A stretch of 64,000 bases of DNA from Pachyseris speciosa (lineage: Eukaryota; Cnidaria; Anthozoa; Scleractinia; Pachyseridae): positions 55,767 to 119,766 of the forward strand of contig JAEMWC010001638.1 of assembly GCA_016490735.1 (NCBI GenBank), given 5' to 3'. Of this stretch, positions 7,450 through 17,700 are shown one piece after another. The notes beneath the pieces are model-generated. The model worked only from the letters and a program-made list of their open reading frames with translations. It did no database searches and was not told the DNA's origin. The stretch's first letter is position 1. Every line of letters starts with the position of its first letter. The position numbers were made by a program, and so were the translations under genes.

Positions 7450-8087
7450 ATGGAAATCCCTAATTATGATATTCAGGGTTTAAAGAATTCATTCAGACAG
7501 TTGTATCCGTATATGCCAAAAGACACATTCAGAATGTTATTGGCTGGTAATTCTGGATCTGGAAAGACAACATTGTTCATGCATCTGATTATGGAACCAT
7601 TGGTTTATTATGATCAGATACATCTTTATGCAAAAAATTTGGATCAAGACAAGTACAAATATCTTCGGAAAGTAATGGATGAAATAAGCAGTCACATTGG
7701 ATATCCTGCCTTGGTTTGCAGTCAAGAAGAGATATTGCCAGTTGAACAAATAAAAGACACAAATTTGCAGCGATTGGTTGTTTTTGATGATTTCGTGACT
7801 GATAAAAAACAAGATCAAATCATAAGCTATTTCATTCAGGGAGACACAAGAACTGTTCAGTCATATATCTCACACAATCATTCTATGGATGCCCAAAATC
7901 AATCAGACTCAATTGCAGTCACTTCTGCCTTTATGATTTCCCATCCTCAAGAGAAAGGAACTTGATTGCACAGGAGCTTGGAATCGACAAGAAGAAATAC
8001 ATTGAAGCAACCAAAAAACCATATTCCTTCTGTTATGTTGACAAGCCGATGAAAACAATCAAGAGAAATTTTTATGGTGCTGTTTAA
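7450..8087 (+). pseudogene. FtsK/HerA (A32-like) genome-packaging ATPase, one frameshift
   Basis: The first frame (171 codons) holds Walker A GNSGSGKTT (33-41) and Walker B LVVFDDF with the acidic pair D113/D114. The last part is read in a different frame from about 7,873 to the stop at 8,085-8,087 (SSRERNLIAQELGIDKK, then KPYSFCYVDKP), which is the usual C-terminal region. The break is a single-base length change near TCACACAATC. In the family the enzyme pumps viral DNA into preformed capsids; it is one of the four hallmark morphogenesis genes with the protease and both capsid proteins. It is the first gene of the rightward set. Confidence 0.94.
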
Positions 8088-8103
8088 TCTAATCTAATAT
8101 TAT
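8086..8103 (+). promoter_or_regulatory. Promoter motif before the micro-ORF
   Basis: AATCTAATCTAATATTAT directly precedes the ATG at 8,104 and overlaps the stop of the ATPase gene. The TCTAA block is doubled. Confidence 0.55.
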
Positions 8104-8209
8104 ATGGCAATCAATAATTTCCAAAATGTTGAAAAACAGGAGAATCCAAAAACAGAAAGAATCGAAAAATTGATATGAAACCATACCACCTGAATTCTTG
8201 GAAGATTAA
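8104..8209 (+). pseudogene. Micro-ORF of about 35 codons with a frameshift
   Basis: The ATG follows a strong promoter motif and reads MAINNFQNVEKQENPKTE, stopping after 24 codons. A neighbouring frame continues with IPPEFLED to a stop at 8,207-8,209, the only other open text before the next promoter. The start words MAINNFQN and MGVFN of the next genes are similar in style. I do not recognise a family. It is listed because promoter, spacing and codon text agree; the product, if made, would be tiny. Confidence 0.35.
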
Positions 8210-8226
8210 TCTAACAAGATGATATA
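8209..8226 (+). promoter_or_regulatory. Promoter motif of the long fibre gene
   Basis: TAATCTAACAAGATGATATA precedes the ATG at 8,227. Confidence 0.55.
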
Positions 8227-11200
8227 ATGGGAGTTTTTAATGCTCAAATAAATCAAGATAAAACAGAAACTGGAACTGGTGAAAGAGGCCCTGCAGGTCC
8301 AATTGGTCCCAAAGGTGAAAAAGGTGATAGAGGTCCAAAAGGTAATACAGGTGCAATTGGTCCACAAGGAGCTACTGGAGCTGTTGGTCCCAAAGGTGAT
8401 GGATTCAAATTAACACAAGATGGTAATTATGACATTGAAAAAAAAAAATTAGTAATGTAGCAGGCCCAACTTCTAACAAAGATGCTGTTAATTGGATATG
8501 TTAATGATGCTGTTTTATCAATTGAAGGAACACGTGTTAATCCATTTAAATTTCTTCTTGAAGATATATCAAAAACAACTATTCTTAGAAATGCAATAAT
8601 CTGCAATTTGAAGACTATGATAAAAGCCCTTACTCAATAAATAAAAAATCATTGTCTTTTGTCATCCCACTGCTGGTCTTACAACTGTTCTTCGTTTTGA
8701 TCTGACACAATTGGAAGTTTCAAAGTACACTTTAGTTGTTGAGTTTTATACTGATGGTAGCCCAAATAATGCAACAGTCGATGACGACAATCTGTCATCT
8801 AATTTAATTGAAAGAAAGGATTCAATAAAAAGAGCATTTCCAAAGACTCATCTTGTTGATGGTTATCTTAAGAGAATATTCTTCCTTGAAAAAACAAGTC
8901 ATGGTTCCACATCAATGGAGTTATTGTTGATTTCGCCATATTTACAAAATAATAAAAAACATTATGTTATAGTTTATGGTGTTTATGGATTTTCTAATAT
9001 CATTTTATCACATATTCACGACCCAGCTTTTGAAATAGAAGGAGGAAGAATTGTATTTGATCGTGAGGTTAAAATGAGTTTTCATAGAATAGTCAATGTT
9101 GCACGCCCTATACTTCCACAAGACAGCGCAACTAAAAAATACGTTGATGATGCTGTCACATATCTGTCGAATAATAAAGCGAATATAGCATATGTTAATT
9201 CTGACTTTGTGAAAAAAGATGGAAGCGTTGCAATGACTTCTGATTTGAATCTTGGAGGTAACAAATTGACTAATGTAGCAGCGCCAACAGCAAACAATGA
9301 TACAGCTACAAAGGGGTATGTTGATACTGAAATTGCTGGAATTACTGGCATTGATGTTTCACCATTTCTTAAAAAAGATGGAAGTGTTGCAATGACTGGT
9401 GATCTTGACATGGGTGACAATAAAATAACAAATGTTGAGACTCCAAACTCTGATAAAGATTCTGCCAACAAAAAGTATGTTGATGACCTTGTTTTTTCAG
9501 CATCAGGAGCTCAACGCAACCCATTCGCTTTTCTGTTAAAAGACATATCCAAGTCTTCTGCAGTCAGTGGTGCAACAAACCTTCAAATTGAGAATTTTGA
9601 CAGATCACCATACCACATAAACAAGTCCTCATTGTCTTTTTTCATTAAACGAAAAGGCAACTTTACATCCAAAATTCGTTTTAATGTGACATCTTTAAGA
9701 AATGGACGGTACACATTTGTTACTGAGTTTTACTCACCATCAGACCCACGCCAAGCTACAATTGGGCTCGATCTTCGCACATTGAATATACGAGATGCGG
9801 GACAGCCATTTCAAAAACCTTTTCTCAAAACCCCGTATGTTGATGGTTATATGAAGAAGCTTTTCCGAATCGAAAAAACTGGTGGCGGTCAAGCGTCAAT
9901 TGATGTTTTACTTTTTAGCACAGCTCCTGCGTCTAACACCAAAACACATATCATCGTTTATGGGGCCTATGGCTATCATACCAATTTGTCTTACTTTCTC
10001 CATGACCCGGCTTATGAAATTGAAAACGGCCATGTTGCATTTGGCAGTAATATTGACATGAAACTAAACAAAATCCTCAACCTGCAGGATAACCCCTCAA
10101 ACCCACAAGATGCTGTAAACAAAAGTTATGTGGACCAGAGGTTGCAAACCAAACTCGATACGATTGCACAACAAAATCTGAATATGAACAACAATGCCAT
10201 TACTGATCTTGCTCCACCCGTCAATTTAGATGATGCGGTTACAAAAAGATATACTGACGAGTATTTTCTTCGACGAGACGGTTCGACTGCAATGTATGGC
10301 GATTTGTCGATGGGTGGAAATAGAGTGACTAATTTAGCGGACGTGGTGAATGAAACGAATGCAGTGAACTTTAGAGTTTTAAATCAAGCTGGAATAGCTA
10401 TTAGATCGAACACTTTATTATTGAATGGAATAAATGCGATGGCAGCAGATATGAAACTTGGAGGGCATAAAATCATTAACTTAAAAGAAGGAACAAATAA
10501 AACCGATGCCGTAAATTTAGATCAATTAGAAAAAAGTCATATTTCATCTGCTTCTCATCCAAAGAATGCTTTCAAATATTTGATGAATGATATCGATGAA
10601 GTCAGTACTGAATATGGCTTGAAAGTTAATGGATATGTCAATTTACCTCGTTCACCACATTTGATTTCAAAAAAGGTCATTGATATAGACTTGAATAAAG
10701 AAGCTAATCATATTTACAGAGCTAGAATTGGATTTAATATGTACACAATAAAAGATGGAAAATACACTTTCATTCTTGAATGGCTATTTCCTGATTATGA
10801 AGGAATGAGTCTTAGTAGTGTAACATTCAGTGCAACTGGTGGAATTACAATTCATAAAACTGTAGGGAGAAAATTTGATAACAGAAATGAAGATCATTCG
10901 AGATATTTATTATGGATTGAAAAACCATCAGCAAGTTCACCACCTGAATATTTATATTGTACGATTCATATTAATGCTAACCCAACTTATCCAAATAAGT
11001 ACAAAGTTCATTGTGTTGCATATGGTATTGATTTTGAAGCTGTAGACGTTCCATCAAGTGTTTACGACTTCTCTGAACCTTTCAAAATCGTGAATGAGGA
11101 AATACAATTACAAACAGATTTAGATTTGAATGGTTTTGATGTGAAAGAAAATGAAAATTGGTTGTTTGGTGGAGACAATGGCGAATTGACAATGCTGAAT

Positions 11201-11779
11201 AATATTAATATGAACACTTATCTGATAAAAGAGGCTAAACTTGGTGGTGATTTAAATCTGAATGGCTTTAGAATTCATAATAATAGTTTGAATCTATTTC
11301 GTTCAAGTGTCACAGGTGTAATTATGGAAACAGCTTTTGATTTGGGTGGATTTGCTCTTTACAGGCCGAAATTAGGAGATGATCTAAATTTGAATGGGAA
11401 TGGAATAATCGGTCAAATACAATATTTAAATTGCTCTGTCAAAGCCAAACGAGGACATAATAAGAATGCTTTAAAGCCTGTATTGATAAATGGCGCTGAT
11501 TTTTTAGTCATTCATAACAATAACTTTCATATTAAGAATATGTATGTAATACAAGGAACAAAACCCGGAATATTCTACTTCAAGACAAAAGCTGAAGGTG
11601 CTGGAAATTTACCATTACCAGCAACAATTTTTGAATACAGACATGGTGCTGCGGGTAGAAACATCACAACGGTTGACGTCAATAAATCATTATCGAGAGG
11701 CTATTTAATCATTGATTATTCACATCCCAATAGTGGAGAATTTGATACAGCATTCACACTTGAAGTAATTATGAATTAA
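8227..11779 (+). pseudogene. Giant collagen/phage-tail-fibre-like fibre protein, frameshifts in first module
   Basis: The start MGVFNAQINQ leads into 14 Gly-X-Y triplets (8,275-8,400), a collagen-like trimer stem, then the linker GFKLTQDGNYDI. After a run of 11 A at 8,438-8,448 the frame breaks, and several further single-base shifts follow up to about 8,700. From 8,711 one frame stays open for 1,022 codons. It alternates shaft segments of the phage tail-fibre repeat type (a D-L-x-L-G-G-N-K-L-T-N-V core, then DxATKxYVD) with globular modules. The modules start NPFKFLL (8,540), NPFAFLLKDIS (9,517) and NAFKYLMNDI (10,564), and share SPYHINK/SPHLISK and GRYTFVTEF/GKYTFILEW. The C-terminal 220 residues form a separate head. 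It most likely is the receptor-binding spike; no receptor can be inferred. Confidence 0.82.
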
Positions 11780-11795
11780 TCTAAAATAATATTAT
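11780..11795 (+). promoter_or_regulatory. Promoter motif of the second fibre gene
   Basis: TCTAAAATAATATTAT runs up to the ATG at 11,796 and overlaps the stop of the first fibre gene. Confidence 0.55.
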
Positions 11796-12491
11796 ATGGG
11801 AGTTTTTAATTCTCCACAAAATCAAGATAATAAAGGTGATAAAGGCGATACTGGTGCAATTGGTCCTAAAGGTGATAATGGAAATGGTTTTACATTAACA
11901 CAAGATGGTCACTATGATCTTGGAAACAAACATTTGACTAATGTAAAAGCAGGCAATGATTCTGATCATGTTGTAATCAAATCACAAGTTTCAGATATTG
12001 TCAGAGATAGTTTTTTGGATTTGTGGGTTTCTGAATTCATCAGATTATACTCTAAATGTACTTATCAAATCGACAGAGCGAATAATAATTTTTTAGACAT
12101 GAATGCAGACAGAAAAGTTGAAACATTGTACGATCTCTCGAATGAAGAAAATAATGCAACACAATCAACTTTAAACATAAGACCCACTGTTTGTACTAAG
12201 GCTGAGAAATATAATGGACGTTATTTTTTGAAGTTTGATGGATCACAGAGAATGATAAGTCAAATCAATTTAAATAATAATGCTGTTAATATCTTCATTG
12301 TTTATAAATTAAATTCAAATACAGGTGGAAGTCCATGGAAAAATGGTCTTTTTGGTCATGATAATAGAGGTTATGATAAGTTTGTCAGCTATTACAATGG
12401 TTCAAATTTAGTTATAAGTGGTGTTGATCAATCAAATTGTGTGTATTTCGGTCCAGTGGGCAATTGTCTGGTTTGTGGTACTGTGTGTTGA
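11796..12491 (+). CDS. Second, short collagen-headed fibre, probably 3' truncated
   Basis: This 231-residue frame begins MGVFNSPQNQ like the long fibre, followed by six Gly-X-Y triplets and the same linker type (GFTLTQDGHYDLGNKHLTNV). The remainder (RKVETLYDLSNEENNATQ, then GRYFLKFDGSQRM and NIFIVYKLNS) resembles a concanavalin A/laminin-G-like beta sandwich by text only. The end, LVCGTVC, is abrupt, and the next gene starts 26 bp later without the usual promoter motif. A deletion or frameshift has probably removed the C-terminal part of the domain. A pair of fibres with a common N-terminal anchor suggests both attach to the same vertex protein. Confidence 0.7.
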   Translation: MGVFNSPQNQDNKGDKGDTGAIGPKGDNGNGFTLTQDGHYDLGNKHLTNVKAGNDSDHVVIKSQVSDIVRDSFLDLWVSEFIRLYSKCTYQIDRANNNFLDMNADRKVETLYDLSNEENNATQSTLNIRPTVCTKAEKYNGRYFLKFDGSQRMISQINLNNNAVNIFIVYKLNSNTGGSPWKNGLFGHDNRGYDKFVSYYNGSNLVISGVDQSNCVYFGPVGNCLVCGTVC

Positions 12492-12517
12492 ACAGAATCG
12501 TTATATAAGCATATTGT

Positions 12518-13002
12518 ATGAAAGAGCGAAAAAGCATATTCAGCTGGAACCATATTTCAGGTGAATTAACAGAAGATCAGGTAAATGAATTAAAAGCCTA
12601 TTACCACACATATCACAGAAAGTGTTGGGTCATAAACAGGCTGTTAAAAGGTTCAAAAAATGGAAATTACTGGGGAATTCCTTGTCCATCATCTTTGCAA
12701 CTGGTGGTCTCGCCACAAGTGTGGCAACAGGTGGTGTTAGTTTGGTAGCCATCAGTACAGCAGCACTTTTGATACAAGGGTGGATGAAGCATAAAAACCT
12801 AGATTTGAAAATCCAGAATTGTACATATGCTTATCAAAGCTATCAACATCTACTCAATTCAATAAAAGACAAGTTGAGAAGTGGTGATTTTGATGCTTTA
12901 AGTATACAAATCTCAATGAAGAATATCGATGATTATGTGACTGACAATAGTCCAATTATTGATAAGTACCTACTGAAATATGATGAAAAATTCACTGCTT
13001 GA
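12518..13002 (+). pseudogene. Small two-segment membrane protein, one frameshift, function unknown
   Basis: The first frame from 12,518 reads MKERKSIFSWNHISGELTED and on to YHTYHRKCW; near 12,625 a one-base shift moves the text to the frame ending at 13,002. The second part has a basic lead (KRFKKWKLLGN), a hydrophobic hairpin SLSIIFATGGLATSVATGGV and LVAISTAALLIQGW, then a soluble helical tail (NCTYAYQSYQHLL, IDDYVTDNSPIIDKYLLKY). Two closely spaced membrane segments with small residues recall effector-type or holin-like hairpins, but I cannot name a family. It overlaps the convergent VLTF3-like gene by 11 bp. Confidence 0.6.
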
Positions 13003-13671
13003 TAATACGAATAATCTTATCAAATATTAACAATAGAATCTCAACCCAATATTGGTTATAAAATTTTAATGTTTTCTTTGAGTTGGTTAATATGATATAC
13101 TCATAAGGCAGATCCATCATCATAAACAATTGTTTCAAAATGAATTTGGTGTTTATCATTCTTTTACGATTCTTATTCACCGAAGGGATGATAGTGTCTA
13201 TCTCCTTGAATATTCTTAATATTTTACCCTTATCTTTTACTGAAATTTGAAATCTATTCTTGCAACATATACCATTTATCACATTTTCAATATGGTACTT
13301 CCGATGATATATAGATTTCCGCTTTATTTTATACATATTATTATGAAAGTCAACGTACTCCTTACAATAATCATAACCATGGACTGAACCACAATTTTAC
13401 AAACATTTTCACCATTGTCATTAATCATTTTCTGATTATCACAACATGGTTCATTTTTGACACTATGTTCTGCTATCTTCTGATCACATAAAGGACATAT
13501 TAGATATTTTTCTACTTCAACAAAATATTCGTGAATATCTGGATTACAAAAATCATTTACCATCTGGCTACCTGATCCGATATTTTTCTGACTCAGGCCA
13601 TTTACCATCTGGCTACCTGACCTGATTTGAGAGGGCTTTTCCAAGGCCCGGAGATTTCTTTCTTTCGTCAT
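12992..13671 (-). pseudogene. VLTF3-like late transcription factor (zinc ribbon), one frameshift
   Basis: Two overlapping frames form one protein. The upstream frame (13,324-13,671) has a disordered start with a repeated peptide (GSGSQMVN twice) and a first cysteine pair CPLC (59-62), then CC at 76-77 and C91. The second pair (CG near 13,385) and the rest are read in the frame 12,992-13,336. There IYHRKYHIENVING is followed by a helical region with NRKRMINTKFILKQL and NSKKTLKFYNQYWVEIL. This order matches the VLTF3/A2-like factors of poxviruses and relatives, also known from Polintons, where they drive late gene expression. The family call is from memory of the pattern; it could be another zinc-ribbon factor. 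The shared promoter motif upstream of the capsid genes is its possible target. Confidence 0.6.
13558..13625. repeat. Short direct repeat inside the VLTF3-like gene
   Basis: The words CCATCTGGCTACCTGA occur twice about 41-42 bp apart and encode the GSGSQMVN repeat. Like the BRO-N duplication, it keeps the frame. Confidence 0.8.
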
Positions 13672-14062
13672 TCTCCATTTAACCTAAAGCGACATGTCTT
13701 TAAGTGTTTTTTATATCATAAAGTACTTAAATAGATAATCTTGACCTTGGAAAATGGGAAAATGCCGTTCTACCTGAATACTGCTCATATATACTAATTA
13801 TCGCTTAGAATGTTGAAATTAGCTGTTTCTCGATGAATACTACTCAAATATGCTCATTCCGCTTAGAATATTGAAATCAGCCGTTTCTCGACGAATACTA
13901 CTCAATTCTTTCATTCATCATCCTGATGCCTAAAATATTGAAGTATTCTGGGAGAAAACGCTAATTTTAGATTTGGAAAATTTGACCTTGACCTTGGGAA
14001 AAATGCGCTGTTAAATTTTACGGCGTAAAATTGGAAAATGCGCTGCTGTGGAAAAATGCGCT
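13672..14062. repeat. Right subterminal/terminal region of the Polinton
   Basis: Non-coding and repetitive. Three units of about 58-59 bp (13,776-13,834; 13,835-13,892; 13,893 to about 13,950) begin GAATACTRCTCA and contain GCTTAGAATRTTGAAAT. Further on, GACCTTGG and AAATGCGCT words recur, and a perfect 19 bp palindrome lies at 14,014-14,032 (AATTTTACG-G-CGTAAAATT). Polintons usually end in terminal inverted repeats with such minisatellites. The exact edge and the 6 bp target duplication cannot be fixed because the left end is outside the window; about 14,060 is a guess from the loss of these words. Confidence 0.5.
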
Positions 14063-14504
14063 AGGACCCCCAAGTACTATACTACTCTGATGGTTCTTCT
14101 ACCTTGGGATTTATAATCGTAGGCTACTAGTAAAAGTGTAATTGCCATTTGCATCAGATTATCACAAGCTTCACTTTAATTTTGTCATTGGTATCATTTT
14201 GTTCCTCTTTGTGTATGCATTATGATAAGCTTACACCTGTTCAAATAATTATAAAATGTACCCAGGTTCTGCCAAGTTATCTTGCCTTAATTATATGACA
14301 CGACTTCTAGCTCTTAAAGTACACTCAACTGTGCTCTACACAATACTACTCGATTCTACAATCTCAGAGATTGGAATTAATTAGGGAGTACTGAGTTTTA
14401 TGCCAGGCTACCCTATATATATTTCACGCAAAAGCCTCAAATGTGTTCCAATAATAATAACAATTATTTATTTTATGTATTTTGGCTGCTGTGTGGTACG
14501 GTGT
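14063..14504. other. Host DNA between Polinton and satellite, no gene seen
   Basis: AT-rich sequence without a convincing reading frame or repeat unit. It contains CTCAACTGTGCTC and ACTACTCGATTC words weakly like the subterminal repeats, so the element edge might lie somewhat further right than proposed. Confidence 0.4.
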
Positions 14505-15237
14505 TCAAGATAATGATATGCTACAGACTGTAGTTAAGTCCAAAGCTTTCTGCTGAGGAATCAAACTGTTAGGCATTGAATAATCACTTTATAGTAGATG
14601 CAATACTCCAAATTATTAATTTCTATTTTTTCCTTGCTATGCAGTATTGTGATCGAGGTATATGCCAGTTTTGTTTGAAGCTTTATGCTGAGGGATTCTT
14701 ACTGTTAGGCATTGAATAATCACTTTACAGTACAGTGTAGATGCAATGCTCCATATTATCAATTTCTATTTTTTCCTTGCTATACAGTACTGTGGCCAAG
14801 GTATATGTTAGATAGTTGTGAAGCTGTATGCTCAGGAATTTTAATTGTTAGTTATTGATTGATCACTTTACAGTAGATGCAATGCTTCAAATTATCAATT
14901 TCTACTGTTTCTTTGCCTTGCAGTACTGCGATCAATTTATATGCTAATAGGGTGCGACACTTTACTTCAAAACTTGCATGTATAGGAATTCTTACTATTA
15001 GGCATTAATTAATCACTTTACAGCAGATGCGATGCTTCAAATTATCAATTTCTAATTTTTTGTCTTGCATGGCTATATGGTTAACTGTGGTCAAGGTATA
15101 TGCCATTTAGGTGTGAAGCTGTATTCTGAGAAATCCTAATTGTTAGGTATTGCTTGACCACTTTACAGTAGATGCAATGTTCCAAATTATCAATTTCTAT
15201 TTTTTTCCTTGCTATACGGTACTGTGGTCAAGGTATA
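14505..15237. repeat. Satellite of about 140 bp units, left block (five copies)
   Basis: Units recur at about 14,540, 14,681, 14,822, 14,972 and 15,119. Each contains ATCACTTTACAGTAGATGCAA, then ATTATCAATTTCTA, a T-rich tract, CTTGCTATRCAGTACTGTG and AAGGTATATG. The array stops abruptly at 15,237 where a transposon begins and resumes in the same orientation at 19,631. Confidence 0.88.
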
Positions 15238-15998
15238 TGTTGTAGTTCAATTTTTGACTTTGGTTCAATTTTTTCTCAAACCAGTTTATTTATCTTAAAA
15301 CCAGTTTATTTTTTTTCAAACTAGTTGACGTTTTTCAAACCAGTTTATTTTTTTACAATTATGGTGAGTTTTTTTTTTAATACACAAACTTTATTTCCTT
15401 TCTTTAACTGAACTTACATGTACCTCAAAAAAGTTGTGCAAAAACATTCAATAAAGGGTTCGGGTTAGTGGTTAGGAGGGTTACAGATTGGGTTCAGGGG
15501 GTAGGGTTAGGCACTGATCTTATTATTTAGGCCTAATCCCTGATTATAAATGGTTAGCTTTTATGGAACTGTTAGGGAGACTATACTGTAATGCTATTTG
15601 TATATGTTGTGGTATGAAAGTTACTTAATTTCATACCAGTATGAAATTTATTCTGACCTTGGTCTCCTAACCCTAATCATTCATAGGAGACAAATGAAGG
15701 GCTCAGTGGAAGAAGGGCATAAGTGACGATTTTGGTCATTTTGCTGACGTCCTCCAAATGAGCTGAAGTTTTGCATGTGGCCTTTGATACATTAGAAAAA
15801 CATTGCCCTATATTTTTTTCGCTTTTTTTACGCTCAGTTTTCGAGAAAACGCGGACCAAAATACGCATTCTACGCGTCACTTAGCACAGTTTTTCCTGCT
15901 TGGATTACTGAAACTGGACATGAAATGATTGGCAGGGACTTATTGTTTGATAGTGTGACGTAGACTATAAGTTTAGCGGTTAAAACATCGCTTCACTA

Positions 15999-16433
15999 GA
16001 GAGATTAAGTTCGAGGTTTTTCGGCTTTTCCCGCGAACCGCGAACGTCAAGAAGTCTCGTGACCAGTGCCGTCAGGTTTGCGGTTTGAGGTTCACGTTTG
16101 TACGGCTAGACCACACTCTAGAGGTAAGTGATTTACCGCAAGGTTTTTTGCACCCTAAAACATCACAATCCCACGTTTGAGAGGAAATGCTACCTTTTAG
16201 AACTCTTTCGCTTATTGATTATCGAATTCTTTTTCATAGAAACGTAATTTTGAAGACGATTTCTCAGCTCAGATAGAAGTGAACGAATGAATGAAAACAA
16301 ACATGGCGGCCGACTAGAACCAACCACGAATCTTAAGCCCCGAATATGGGCAGACGGTTAACGTAAAACCGCTAACCGCAAACCGTGGTTTGCCGTTTGC
16401 GGCAAGATGACCAAACCTGTATCTTAATCTCTC
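15999..16433. mobile_element. Nested MITE with GAGAGATTAAG ends
   Basis: Left GAGAGATTAAG and right CTTAATCTCTC are perfect inverted ends, each flanked by TA. The interior has words such as AACCGCAAACC with its inverse. It is the innermost member of the nest. Confidence 0.75.
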
Positions 16434-17700
16434 TACTGATATGAAACTTACGCGGTTGAGGTCAGCTCGATCGGTACTGAGTTCCATTTAATCGCATTAC
16501 GCCCGAGTGTTTGCCTGCTCGCCTGGTGGTAAAAAAGACATCATGAAGTCTTGAATTACCCGCAAGCCACTAGCTTCTCTGAAAGAATCCAAAGAAGTTT
16601 CCTCTGTGCTTTCCAAATCATGAAATCCCTCTGTTTTGGAGTACAGATTAAGGGGCCAGGCGATAAAAAGTCTGAAAGCAACTCTCGTCTTAAACGCGGC
16701 CCTCCGTTGCTAGTCTCGGACCGTCTGTCAAAGGTTACCGTGCTAAAAGTTCGGAAAACGAGAGGTGTTTTGGGGTGACTTTAGGCTGAAAATCTCCGAT
16801 GTTTGATGAGAGTTGTCCGCGCTTGGAGGCCATAGTTTTCTCCCACAATTCATTGCGGCCACAGAGGGCGCTGTCACAGTGAAAAGTTCCCGCGGGTGAC
16901 GTAACGGGATTAAATCCGCTCAGACTACGCGTACTATAGATTATTTTCACTTCGGAAACATTACGGAGAAATCATTGAAGACAGGGAAACCGGCAAGATG
17001 AAAAGTCCGTCCGTTTACGACGAGTATCCTGAATTTAATGCAAGGAAAAGTTGACGCGTGTGGCAAATACCAAAAGCGAAAATGCATTCGTTATCGTGTG
17101 GTGTTTTGTAAACCGGTTAAAACATGCTGGCGAATATCAACACATAAATCACTTTGCCGCGTTGACCTCGGTTATTTCGCTTCCGTGGAGGCTTGTAAAC
17201 ATCACCAAAGAGCATTTTCATGCGAGCTAAACGTCAGCAAGAAGTATTTTCACGCGAGATAAACAGCAAAATGTATTTCAAGTTGTGTGACGCATGACAG
17301 GACATTAACGATTCAATTTCAGAACATGCAAATAACGCCGTTAAGTCTAACTTAATTAACGTTAGCGCTAACCCCTTGAATGCTGTTTTCAAGTCAGACA
17401 AATAAGGTTAACCAAGGCTTCTGTGTGCTGTTTTAAGTCAATCAAGAATGTTGTGGACTGTTTCTGAGCTAAGCAAGCTTGTTGAGCGCTACGATTAAGC
17501 AAAACACGGGTAGTAACACCTGTAGTAAGTGCTGCATTCAAGAAAACAAGTAGACCCGGCATATTTCCAAGTCAGCTGGGCACCTTGTGTGCTGTTTATA
17601 AGTCAAAAAGTCATATAGCACAGTATATCTTATTGAGCAGAGACGTTCCGTGTTGTCTTAAGGTAATTACGAGCATTTGGCGCTTAGTTTTCATAAGAAG
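16434..17700. other. Interior of nested element, GC-richer, no gene established
   Basis: The segment is richer in CpG than its surroundings. At 16,898-16,904 there is a CRE-like TGACGTAA word, and at 16,998 a short frame of 18 codons (MKSPSVYDEYPEFNARKS) follows a purine-rich context. It may be a captured promoter and first exon, or nothing. No transposase motif is visible. Confidence 0.3.

Noticed and set aside
9082..9471. Minus-strand 129-codon frame inside the fibre gene
   Set aside because: Antisense shadow of the fibre shaft repeats.
1..14062. Protein-primed DNA polymerase B gene of the Polinton
   Set aside because: No polymerase motif in any frame of the window; expected to lie left of position 1.
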